Below, one piece after another: positions 32,655 to 41,149 of a DNA stretch of 41,149 nt (its first letter is position 1; every line of letters begins with the position of its first letter). This DNA comes from Cudoniella acicularis (taxonomy: Eukaryota; Ascomycota; Leotiomycetes; Helotiales; Helotiaceae): contig JAAMPI010000331.1 of assembly GCA_013054445.1 (NCBI GenBank), positions 1,855 through 43,003 on the forward strand, in the 5' to 3' direction. The translations under genes and the position numbers were made by a program. Under the pieces are notes generated by a model. That model ran no database searches and had not been told where the DNA came from. It saw nothing but the letters and a program-made list of their open reading frames with translations.

Positions 32655-33005
32655 AGATGATATATCATCGTTGGATGTCACTGCCACTTTTGCAACTGTC
32701 ATCTCCCCCGAAGAAACATTGCGATTGTCGAAATTATGCGTTTCAAGGAAATGAGAATGATAAGATAACCATTATACTTTCTTTTCAATTCATTTCTAAT
32801 CTTTCCTTTCCTTTTCTTCCTCTACCCTCTCCTCCTACCTTTTCCCCTTACCTTGTCTTTCTGCTTTCTTGTCCTATTTTACTCTCGCCTTTTCCCCCAA
32901 GTCCTATCCAACTTCTATATTCTTTGACTCCTAGTTCCTAGGTCACGAGTTCTTCGGATTTCCTATATATACGAGCCTTTGTGAGGTCTAAGCTTAAACC
33001 TTATG
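32655..33005. other. Intergenic between convergent SAP and HET genes
   Basis: A pyrimidine-rich 3' flank. Bases 32710-32770 recur at 36126-36186 with about 80 percent identity (listed as a repeat). No gene supported. Confidence 0.5.
32710..32770. repeat. 61-base repeat, copy 1
   Basis: Aligns without gaps to 36126-36186 in the same orientation, 49 of 61 bases identical by hand count (ends GATAAGATAACC in both). It sits just behind the SAP gene stop, so the second copy may mark a lost relative of that gene. Confidence 0.7.
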
Positions 33006-35286
33006 TTAAATGATTTGGATTATCTCCTTTTTGACCCCTTTGAAATAGCCATTTCTCTCCGTTAATGTCTCGTGCTGAAATATCACTTCAAAGCTTACAT
33101 AACGGACCATGCTCAAACCTACTCGACGGAAGTGATCGCTATCTCCTGTCTTATGCAGCAAAAGGCAAATTATCTCACCAGAGGAGTCCTTATACGCTGG
33201 CACTAGCCACATAGAACTATGTCCGCTGTGAAAGTCTTCAAAGTCGTCCTTTGGACTGTCGAGATGCACATTTGGGTGCACCTTTTCATCTGTTCCATAT
33301 CTTTCTCCAGTCAAAGCCCACGTATATATATCTTCTTGACCATCCGCTGTTCTGCGTGCCTTTCTGTCTATTACTATTGGTAGTCTTTGGCATTCCAGTT
33401 TGATGAATCCGCCCTCTTTGACAAGACCAAATTGGCTGTTGTCAACCTGCGGCTGTGGCTGGACCTCAAGTTGTGTGATAGTGATCAAAAGGTCTTTTTC
33501 TTCTTTCGTGTCGCCGCAACGAATACCCTGTGGCGCGTCGATTGCGGCCCATGAGAATGTAGGTGCGCGATAACATTTTGGTCGTCTTGATGGATATAAG
33601 AACTTGCCATTCTTGTATTGAGTTTCGACACACCATAGAAGCTGGCTGGCGAAGTACTTATTTCTCCACATACCAGCAATGTAAGGGGCCCCAATCTGAG
33701 TGGCCATTTCCTCAGCGATTCCAGCAAGGGCAATGAGTTTATCTCTTGGATTCGTCAAGTTGGTTAAGGAGTACCTTTCGATAATTCTCTTCCAGTTGTC
33801 GTGAGCTTTGGAAGCGACGTCTGCTTCATCGCCTGAAAAATCCTTGGGCCCATACTCCACCGCTACCAAACTTTTCAGTCGAACTCTGTCCCTTATGACA
33901 CCAGACGTGAGCTCGAGACTCTCAATCCCGGCAGAAGCACTCTCGGAAGCGTCGAGCTCGCGGCACTCCCAAGCAATCTGATCTTCACAGAAATGAAGCA
34001 CCCTAGGTGAAAGCAATCTCTCCTGCAACACCCAGGCTCGCGTATTAACAGGAGCAGCGTCAACTTTCCTGGCCCAAAGTGAAGGATCTGTAATACTGCA
34101 ACGTTGAATGAGTGCTGCATTTCCTCTGGGACCTTCCCCTTTCTTCACTCTCAGCATATCTTCGGTGTTGAAATTAACATCCTCTTCCCAAAGGTGCTGG
34201 GGATCCCTCTCGGTGTAAAGGCCATGCGAACCATCTTTTGCGGCAGTCGCAGATATGTTGCAGTAGGAATTCCTGTACACCTGGTACATCTGTGTTGACT
34301 CATGCAGCCAATCTGCCTCGTCTTTTTGTATAATGCAGAGAGAGTCTATCCAGATGTACCTTACACCCGCTAGTCTGTGGGCGAAATGAATCGCGTCTTT
34401 AAAAGTTTTGGGAAGCTCTTTCAAGGGTATACCGTTCTTTTGGAAGATATGGAGATTGTTTGCTACAAGGCAAAAGGGGTTTGCGTTCTTGCCCCAGCAA
34501 TGGCTTAAGGTAACATAATGTCCTTGTGGTTTTATTAAATTCTGCTCATTGCGGTGAGTGGCATTTCTCGTAACAATCAGTTTCACGGTGGGAGAATCAG
34601 CGTCGTAAGAGTCGCCAGGTCGAAGCTCGATAAGACGCGTTGGAAAATATGGGGGGTTGGGTTCTACATCGATGACTCCTTTAGTTGGTGGTAATTGACT
34701 CGATCCACCAGGGCAATATTTATGATCTAGCCCCCGACACTTCTCGATCCAGGAGTTGGCCAAGTTGAGAACTTCCGGTGAGTCGAGACTGTGAGACTGG
34801 GCGGTATACATGAAAGTCTCGGACTTGTTGGCTTTTTTTTTATGTCAGCGGAGAGACGTATGATACGGTAAGAAGTGCCGCTCACCCATGCGTCGAAGCA
34901 GCAGCGTTCCGATACAATTCTTGACGGTCGAGGCTCTACTCAGCGTAAAGTCCAGACGATAAGCATCTTGCCGATTTTTCATTATAGAAATGTGCGCGCT
35001 AACAAAAGCTCCCTTCTCACGAGAATAAAGAGACGACAGCTGTTTTCTCGATTCGATTCAGCCTCGTCCCAGGTCGGGTCTGAGGTTTTCAAACCTTTAG
35101 ACTATTATCGGTTATGGGCATATTCATGATGTCTTCCCATATGCGGCGGCATATACAACATGCCATGTCGGCTGATTGCTTGAGACTGCCTAGAGTTGCT
35201 TGGTGGTCGAAGATCAGGTCAAATGATCCTCTGTATCGTCGTCCGACTTGGCCCCGGAGTATGCCAAAGCAGATGTTGCAGATCAT
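33006..35286 (-). CDS. HET domain protein, three exons
   Basis: HET-domain proteins trigger vegetative (heterokaryon) incompatibility and programmed cell death when unlike strains fuse. Exon 1 35286-35095 holds a Cys-rich front (MICNICFGIL, ACCICRRIWEDI). Exon 2 is 35039-34886 and exon 3 34831-33006. Introns of 55 and 54 bases (GTTTGA...ACAG and GTGAGC...AAAG) keep the frame, giving about 723 residues. The HET domain is in exon 3: YVTLSHCWG, KELPKTFKDAIHFAHRLAGV, RYIWIDSLCIIQKDEADW, YRNSYCNISATAA and GLYTERDP. No stop or frameshift is seen. It is convergent with the SAP gene and divergent from the patatin-NACHT gene. The unusual GTTTGA donor and the AAG acceptor are the weakest points of the model. 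A shorter protein from ATG 34811 (601 residues) would keep the domain. Confidence 0.85.
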
Positions 35287-35289
35287 TTT

Positions 35290-36353
35290 GAGGGGTATGT
35301 GAAGTGGGGTGGGCAGAGCCGCTAAGTTGAATGCAGTAGGAAGAGAACTTGTGCAGACGTTTGGTTTTTCGGCTTTTTTGATCTGCTTTTTGGGCTGCGG
35401 ACAGGCTTATGGTTATTATTAGCCGAACTTGATTGAGTCAGAACGATGCATTTATCCGGCCAGTACCAACCAAGCCTAGGAAGAAGCAATACTTTAAGCA
35501 TATCGCTTGTTAATCCTGTCGCGTAGATTATAAGGACCGGCATAATCGCAAGGCGTGTATCTAGGGAAGACCAATTAAAAGAAGTCATAGTGCAGAATAT
35601 GGTATCTAATAGAAGAATTATAAGCAATCAAGTTATAAATCTATTCTAAATATTAAAATTTGTTTTATATTAAAGAAAAAAGCTAAATGATTAATAATAA
35701 TTTTATTTCTGCTGGGGTTTATATCATTCTTATTATATAGAAGCAAATTAATGCTTCTTTTTAATAGTAGTTTAAGAAATATATTCTATATATTTTATAA
35801 TATTTCTATCTTTATAGATATAACAGGCAATTATAACTTTTAAGGATAAATCTATAAATTCTTTTCAGAGGTCGGAAGGATATTATCCCACGCATTATAA
35901 ATTAAAAGGTCACTTTAAAGCATCAAGCCACTATAAAATAAGCTGGCGTAGGATATTTAGGTACACTACCTCTTACTAAATTCTCATGCATGTCTACATG
36001 TTCCAGGTAAAGTTATTATTCTCAGTCATTTATTACCTTGAAGCGTTTTTGCACCTTTTCGCTAAGAAGTCAACTGATGGGATATGCAAGAAGTCATTAC
36101 AAATTCTGGAATCCCCTGTGCACTGGTAGAAACATCGTCATTATCAAAATTATCTGTTTCAAGAAGATGAAATTGATAAGATAACCCGATGTTTCATTTA
36201 TCAAAACTTCCCGAGGTGGGTACACTTAATTGGAACGGGATTTGTTACGTTACACAGAGTAGGGTCATCAGGCTCGTGAGGCTGACATCGTACACTCATC
36301 CACTGTCAACATTGATCCCCACATCACGACTTCAAGCTTAGAGCCAGAACCAA
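35290..36353. other. Intergenic between divergent HET and patatin-NACHT genes
   Basis: It holds the upstream regions of both genes, and an AT-rich stretch at about 35600-35860 that could be an old repeat. Bases 36126-36186 are a second copy of a 61-base repeat found behind the SAP gene. No gene supported. Confidence 0.5.
36126..36186. repeat. 61-base repeat, copy 2
   Basis: Direct repeat of 32710-32770, about 80 percent identical, upstream of the patatin-NACHT gene. Confidence 0.7.
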
Positions 36354-36788
36354 ATGGCTTCGCCGGACTCGAAACCGCTGAGGCTGCTGTCTCTAGGTAT
36401 GTCAAAAGCGCAGCTCACCTTCATGCTGGAAGAGGCGTTTACAGCGGCGTGTTAGATGGTGGGGGCGTGCGAGGACTATCCATCCTCACCATCCTCAAAC
36501 ATCTGATGAAGAGGGTAAAGAAAGACAACCCGCCAAAGCCCTGTTAGTATTTCGACCTGGTTGGCGACACTAGCACCAGCGGGTAAGCTCTACCGTTCAT
36601 GTGCGTATACATCAAAATAACGGAGGCTACTGCGCAGACTCATCGCGATCATGCTCGGTCGACTCCGCATGGATATCGATACGTGTATTAAACACTACCT
36701 TGCGCTCTCATCCCAAGTCTTTCGTCCAAAGCGTGCAAAATTGGACTTCCTGAGACGGCTAACTGACTTCTACCACGCTGATAGAGCA
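36354..36788 (+). pseudogene. Patatin-NACHT gene, 5' part (patatin lipase front)
   Basis: The front of a patatin-like phospholipase, which cleaves acyl chains from lipids with a Ser-Asp dyad. Exon 1 36354-36396 (MASPDSKPLRLLSL), intron 36397-36455, exon 2 36456-36582 with the oxyanion motif DGGGVRGLS, intron 36583-36637, exon 3 from 36638 (LIAIMLGRLRMDIDTCIKHY). Exon 2 has TAG at 36544-36546 in PPKPC.YFDL. The nucleophile motif, expected GGTSTGG, reads GDTSTSG, two G-to-A changes, so the catalytic elbow is damaged. The gene continues after the insertion that starts at 36796. Same gene as 39504-40258 and 40415-41149. Confidence 0.85.
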
Positions 36789-36795
36789 TATAACA
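36789..36795. repeat. Target duplication, left copy
   Basis: TATAACA occurs here and again at 39504-39510, at both edges of the insertion. Removing one copy with the 2.7-kb segment rejoins the patatin frame exactly (GCA then TAT AAC ATC AAG). Confidence 0.7.
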
Positions 36796-37221
36796 GGCCA
36801 TCTCACATGGGAATGTTCTCACAGCATTTTCCATTTCCGTCTTTGGGCCTGAGCTGCTGCTGCTTTAGCCTAAGCTATGAATGAACAAGCTTAAACCGAG
36901 GGTGAGCATTCCTAAGCACGGCCTGAGCACACGCTAAGTCAGCCTGAGTGTGCACGAGGAGGCCCATTTTGGTACCCAAGGGGCTTGTTTTAGCTCCCTT
37001 AAGGCTCGGATATAGTTTCCTCGTCTTGTCTCTACGGGCGGATCCCATTTTGGCCTTAATAGGGATCAGAGAAAATACCTGTTTCGACAAATGCTGCAGC
37101 CGGCTAAATCGGACAATTGGGGTGCAGCCATTGCAACACCGATGGTAATGACTCACACAACAATATAAAAACCTACTTTTTCCCCATAGCAACTAAACGC
37201 TTCTCATCAAAATTTGGCAAA

Positions 37222-38880
37222 ATGCATCCCTCATTGCAACTTGACGAGATTCAGCGCTTGATCTTCAAATCCCTCGGGCCTCGTGATCTTGCTCGACTCG
37301 CCCAAACTTGCAAAGCATTCTTTCACATTGCGACCGATGAACTATGGAAAACAATAAACTCTTTCTCACCGTTTTTATCCTGCCTCCCACCAGATTTCCA
37401 ATATCGATGTCGAAAACTTTAAGTCCAAGAGCTTCAGCGCTATGACTTTTACGTCCCCAAGGTCCGGAATTTGTTCTTAGAAAGTAGAGCCGTGATGGTT
37501 CTACCCCCACCATTCCGGTCTAAGCCCAAGAGAAAGGCGAGCAAGCATAATCCCGAGAAAGCATGGGAAGAGCTTTGGGAAGAAATAGCAAAGCTACGAC
37601 CAATGTCAGAATTATTATCAAATCTTCGACGTCTTCGCATCTCTAATGTGGAGGAAAGACTCCTCGTCCCGCTCATTGGAATATCTGGCTCAAATCTGAC
37701 TCAGATACACATCCAATTCATCCAAAACAGACAAACCCAAAGCGTTACACTCAAAGTCTTGGATGGAATACAACATACTCCCAAATTGGAATCCCTATTC
37801 GTGCGAGATAACGAGGCCCATCTGGTAGACTTAATCCGACAGTCACCCCTTAAACATTTATGACTCGACCCTCGAATCCGTTGCCATAAGCCACAATATA
37901 ACCAATCTCCCCTTCGACATGAAATTCTCCGGAAATCCACGTTGAAAAATCTAACTCTTGGGCTCACCCGAAACTGGTATACCCCCGAAATCACGGCTTT
38001 GAACAGTAAATATTTACCTGCGCTCAAAAAGCTTTGGTTGAATTTAACTGTATTCGATCCAAGACAATGCGAGCAGTAATGTGTCAATATAACTGCTAAT
38101 AGTTGGACTTGTCGGAGCGATAAACTTCCATATAACCCCAACTTACATCGCGCAACTAATTGTGGGAGACGGTCTCCAACCATCTTTTTTAAAGGACTCG
38201 ATAATCCAGATCTAAGTCTTCTGAATATCAAATTTCCATTCGAGGTTACTGGGAGAAAGTTCCTAGACGTTGTGTCTGCAGCAAACAATAGCTGCCGGCT
38301 TGGGAACTTGACTGAATTGGCTCTGGCGGGTGGAGGGTGGTTTCCCCACCGCCGGGAATGTAGGCATCAACCCCGCCCACAGATACGACCGGCAGACTTA
38401 AGAACGGGCTTGAAGATGCTCCTACCACTTCCACAGCTGAGAATCCTTCGATTGAGCGTAGCACCCAACTTCCTGGATATTCTAGACCTCAAACTATACC
38501 GATCTATCACCGCTGGACTTCCCGCTCTAGAGGAGCTGTCGCTCGGTCATGCAGAGTTCTATGCAAATTATTCAAGATACGAGCAAGGAGCTTTTTATGA
38601 GAGGGTATCTTTACATCATCTTGCTGCTTTTTGTAGCATGCTTCCGAATATCAAGGAGGTTAGCATAGGAACTATTGACGGCTTGACTCTGGAGAAACGT
38701 CCTCGCACAAAATGGGCTTGTGTCGGCGTTGAATCACTGAGGATTTCACATCACGCTGATATTTACCAGGGGGTAAATTTAGGCTTATTGTGTCTCGGCT
38801 TGGAAATATACTTTCCAAATTCTGGTCTAGCCAAACACCCGTTATATCGGCGGGAGTATATGTTTAACAGGGCAAATTAG
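37222..38880 (+). pseudogene. F-box protein with leucine-rich tail, three nonsense changes
   Basis: F-box proteins recruit targets to SCF ubiquitin ligases. ATG 37222 begins the F-box: LQLDEIQRLIFKSLGPRDLA then RLAQTCKAFFHIATDELWKT. The rest has repeated leucine-rich text (LSNLRRLRISNVEERL, STLKNLTLGL, LPQLRILRLSVA, LPALEELSLGHAEF, LPNIKEVSIGTIDG), as in F-box/LRR proteins. The whole 552-codon frame is continuous except for TAA 37420-37422, TGA 37861-37863 and TAA 38077-38079, each one C-to-T step from Gln or Arg. Termination at 38878-38880. It lies wholly within the insertion and is the only gene there. Confidence 0.85.
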
Positions 38881-39503
38881 TGTTAAACCCAATTTTTAAT
38901 TTTAGTTCTATTGCAAGTTTTCGGTGTAGTATATAGTTATTGAGTTTTTAAGTGGATATCAAAGCCTATGTTATACCGATAGATGGCAGGTCGTATAGAG
39001 GCCCCAAGTTGCTCTGTGCCTAGGAGCCATGATTTTCCTAGGAGCATTGTCCTGGAACCCTATCCCCCTAAAAGCTTTCACCTAGTAGCCATACGACCAT
39101 AGAGCAGGGAGTCTCTAGGAGCGTTCTCTCTAGGAGTATTGTCTCTAAGAGTATGGTGTAATAAACGATCACGACGCCCAAGCGGCCCCCCTACCGGTCT
39201 CTGCCGATTCCAAAGCTATAATTAAAATGAGGTAAGAGAGCCGGATCCAGCACCCCGAGCTAGACCAAGAATGGATTTTTAGGGACGACTGTCTAGGGAT
39301 GAGTTCTGGCTAGCAGAGGTTATGAATGTACAGTAGTGACAGATTTGGAACCCCTGGCCTGGGGAATTTTTGGGCCCCTCGTTAAAAATTGACGATTTCT
39401 AGTGAGATGGGTAAACAGGGTGAGCTAGCCCCGAGCTGTGCCTGAGCCGGCCTGAGCAAAGGCGGCGCTGGCCACGTGAGCGAAAGCATAGGCATTCCCG
39501 TGG
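38881..39503. other. 3' flank of the F-box gene within the insertion
   Basis: No gene. Holds short tandem repeats around CCTAGGAG/TCTCTAGGAG (39023-39155) and the right subterminal repeats of the insertion. Confidence 0.55.
39111..39155. repeat. 15-base tandem repeat, three copies
   Basis: TCTCTAGGAGCGTTC, TCTCTAGGAGTATTG and TCTCTAAGAGTATGG follow one another. Related CCTAGGAGC pieces lie at 39020-39050. Confidence 0.75.
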
Positions 39504-40258
39504 TATAACATCAAGGAACTGACGGAGAAGATCAAAGACGTCGTAGAGTCTACCGACGGCGACCCTGAAGCCAAGTTGCTAGACTCTGAAGACCAATGTA
39601 AAGTATAAGTATAGCATAACCGTGTTTCTGCTCAACCACAGTATTTCAAGTTTAGGTCTGGATTTAACAAACGGTGTCTAGGTTCGTGTGCGTTTTCACT
39701 CGCGCGTTGAATACACCAGTCCTGTTTCGATCCTACATACACGAAACAAAGGTCCAACGTATTTCAGCCTCCGATTGTGCTATCTGGGAGGCTCCTCGGG
39801 CGACCTCTGCAGCTGCTACGTTCTTCGATGCCATTAAAATTGGAAATCAAACCTATATTGACGGAGCAACCGGCCACAACAATCCCATTGATGCAGTGCT
39901 TGATGAAGCGGAGTCTATCTGACCAGAGGCATTGTTAAACCTCCAGTGTATTGTGAAAATCGGGGAAGGGATGCCTAAATTGAAGAACTTTGGGGAGAAC
40001 CTCGAGGAGGCGCTCAAGGATATCGCCACCGAGACTGAGACAACGCAGGAAAGGTTTTACAAGGAATTTGAGAGAAGAGGTTTGGCGGATCATTATTTTC
40101 GCTTTAACGTTCAGCACGGCTTAGATGATGTTGGTCTGCAAGAACATCTGAAGGTTGACGTCATTGAGGCTGCGATGGAACGTTACTTGGAACTTCCTGA
40201 AGTTGAGAAGAACGTCAAAGCACTCCTTAATAGCAAAGCTTCGGGCAATGGTATGTGA
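39504..40258 (+). pseudogene. Patatin-NACHT gene, patatin C-terminal part
   Basis: Continuation of the patatin domain after the insertion: YNIKELTEKIKDVVEST then DPEAKLLDSED, an intron of roughly 80 bases (near 39600-39680, donor and acceptor not exact), and FVCVFTRALNTPVLFRSY. The run IWEAPRATSAAATFFDAIKI leads to YIDGATGHNNPIDAVLDEAE, which contains the DGA motif with the catalytic Asp. TGA at 39920-39922 stands where Trp is expected. The reading then continues (LQCIVKIGEGMPKLKNFGEN, YFRFNVQHGL) to a splice-like GTATGTG near 40253. The linker to the NACHT part follows. Confidence 0.85.
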
Positions 40259-40414
40259 TAGGTTTCTTTTAAGATTATAATGCATTGAAACGGTTCACAT
40301 TACCGGTACTTATTCTGAGCGTGTCTCTGACGACGTCAGCGTTGATTGACTGAGAAACGATGAATCGACATCTGCATTGGTTGAAGTTTACTGATTCCTC
40401 TGTCTATCACGAAA

Positions 40415-41149
40415 TGACTGTAAAAAACGAACGAAGAACACCGGGCAGTGGTTCCCGAACGACAAATTCGACTGGTGGAAAGCTACACCACGATCACTTC
40501 TATGGTTTCAAGGGAAAGGTGTGTTCATCCTCTCAAGATCAACAGGTCCCCGGAGGCGCAGTTCACAAAGTCTGTTCTAATCAGTTCGAGTAGCCGGCAG
40601 TGGCAAAACTATTCTCAGGTACGTAATACATCCATTATCACTATTTTTCGTTTGTAATGCTAATTTCATATAAGTTCAACCGTAATCGACGAGATCGAAA
40701 GACTCAACCTTGGAAGATTGGCGTTCTTCTACTTCTCCTACAGCTCACCGGAGATTCAGGACAATAAGAATTTACTCTCCTCTCTCCTAACTCAGTTAGT
40801 TCAATCCCTGGTCAAAGAAGACCAAACAAAGCCCGGCCGTTACTTTCTTCCATTAGCTTTCCAAGCCTTATACAAAAGTCATCAACCTCGGAAAATATCC
40901 AAGACTGAAGTGTTATATCAGACACTTTTGGAAGTTTTGTCACAGTGTGGCGAAACTTATATTGTGATTGACGCTCTCGATGAATGTCCACTCAAGACAG
41001 AGCGGCGGGGAGTCCTTCAATATTTGGCTGATCTCTCAAGGCAGGTGCCAGATACAACACACATCTTTATTGCAAGCAGGGACGAGATGGACATCAATCA
41101 GGCCATTAACAAGATCTCGGAGGGGAAAGCCGTCGTCCCTATTAGGAAC
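40415..41149 (+). pseudogene. Patatin-NACHT gene, NACHT NTPase part (partial)
   Basis: NACHT NTPases are the switch of fungal NLR-type receptors. Exon text KKRTKNTGQWF, RSLLWFQGK is joined across a 75-base intron (40519-40593, GTGTGT...TAG) to AGSGKTIL, giving the Walker A loop. A 56-base intron (40619-40674) follows. The last exon is open to the window edge: VIDEIERLNLGRLAFFYFSY, LLSSLLTQLVQSL, YIVIDALDECP (Walker B) and TTHIFIASRDEMDINQA (sensor region). Between 40258 and 40415 two in-frame TGAs break the linker. Repeats expected after NACHT (ankyrin or TPR) lie beyond the window. The NACHT core itself shows no lesion, so it might be expressed separately, but there is no evidence for a start. 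Confidence 0.85.

Larger units (their letters stand above)
36796..39503. mobile_element. 2.7-kb insertion in the patatin gene carrying an F-box gene
   Basis: The segment separates two parts of one patatin-NACHT gene and is bordered by TATAACA on both sides. Near the ends, CATGGGAATG (36806-36815) and, inverted, CATTCCCGTG (39493-39502) may be weak terminal repeats, though at different distances from the edges. GGGTGAGC then GCCTGAG recurs in direct orientation at both ends (36900 and 36921; 39418 and 39440), with more GCCTGAG copies at 36847, 36942 and 39450. No transposase is inside, so it looks non-autonomous with a captured host gene. A 7- or 8-base duplication would fit hAT-like elements, but the class is not settled. 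Confidence 0.6.

Noticed and set aside
37701..38288. 195-codon minus-strand open frame
   Set aside because: Antisense shadow of the F-box pseudogene.
39418..39456. Subterminal GCCTGAG repeats as LTRs of the F-box insertion
   Set aside because: The direct repeats are short and only partly alike, and do not reach the edges of the insertion, so an LTR structure is not supported.
1..41149. CRISPR arrays, bacterial operons or phage genes
   Set aside because: No regularly spaced direct repeats of that kind; introns and fungal domains show a eukaryotic nuclear sequence.

Overview
The window reads as accessory, repeat-rich DNA from a filamentous ascomycete (Pezizomycotina). Evidence: short GT..AG introns of about 55 to 75 bases, fungal-type protein families (HET domain, patatin-NACHT, FHA-kinase, DUF3435-type recombinase), and long AT-rich blocks in which CpA and TpG are nearly absent, TpA is abundant and CpG is kept. 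That last pattern is the signature of repeat-induced point mutation (RIP). No class or species can be fixed from the sequence.

Layout. 1-5020: RIP-destroyed Ty3/Gypsy chromovirus remains with many N: a plus-strand pol with chromodomain, an antisense ORF behind it, an LTR at 4056-4432, and a second pol tail on the minus strand. 5029-16500: an island of normal base composition holding decayed host-type genes: a zinc-motif protein lacking its front, a small repeat protein, a GT2 glycosyltransferase, a DUF7924/PD-(D/E)XK-like gene, a coiled-coil piece, a Myb-like gene, a gene with a duplicated GIW motif, and an FHA-kinase. Almost all stops are explained by C-to-T or G-to-A change. 16550-30480: a second RIP block with a possible tRNA-derived SINE, a younger solo LTR with its target duplication, a dead DUF3435 tyrosine recombinase (the family of Starship captains), and several decayed coding stretches including a kinase-like one. 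30800-41149: an allorecognition-type island: a multi-SAP gene with a broken partial copy, an apparently intact three-exon HET gene, and a patatin-NACHT (NLR-like) gene running off the right edge. That last gene is interrupted by a 2.7-kb insertion carrying an F-box gene, flanked by a 7-base duplication.

How it fits together. The right-hand island groups HET, patatin and NACHT domains, the combination typical of fungal non-self recognition. Patatin-like proteins and NLRs are also known Starship cargo, and a DUF3435 recombinase lies upstream pointing toward them. A degraded Starship-like element, or an allorecognition cluster embedded in transposon graveyards, are the two simplest readings. The recombinase is dead, no element ends were found, and the link is inference. 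Only the SAP gene and the HET gene look translatable from end to end.
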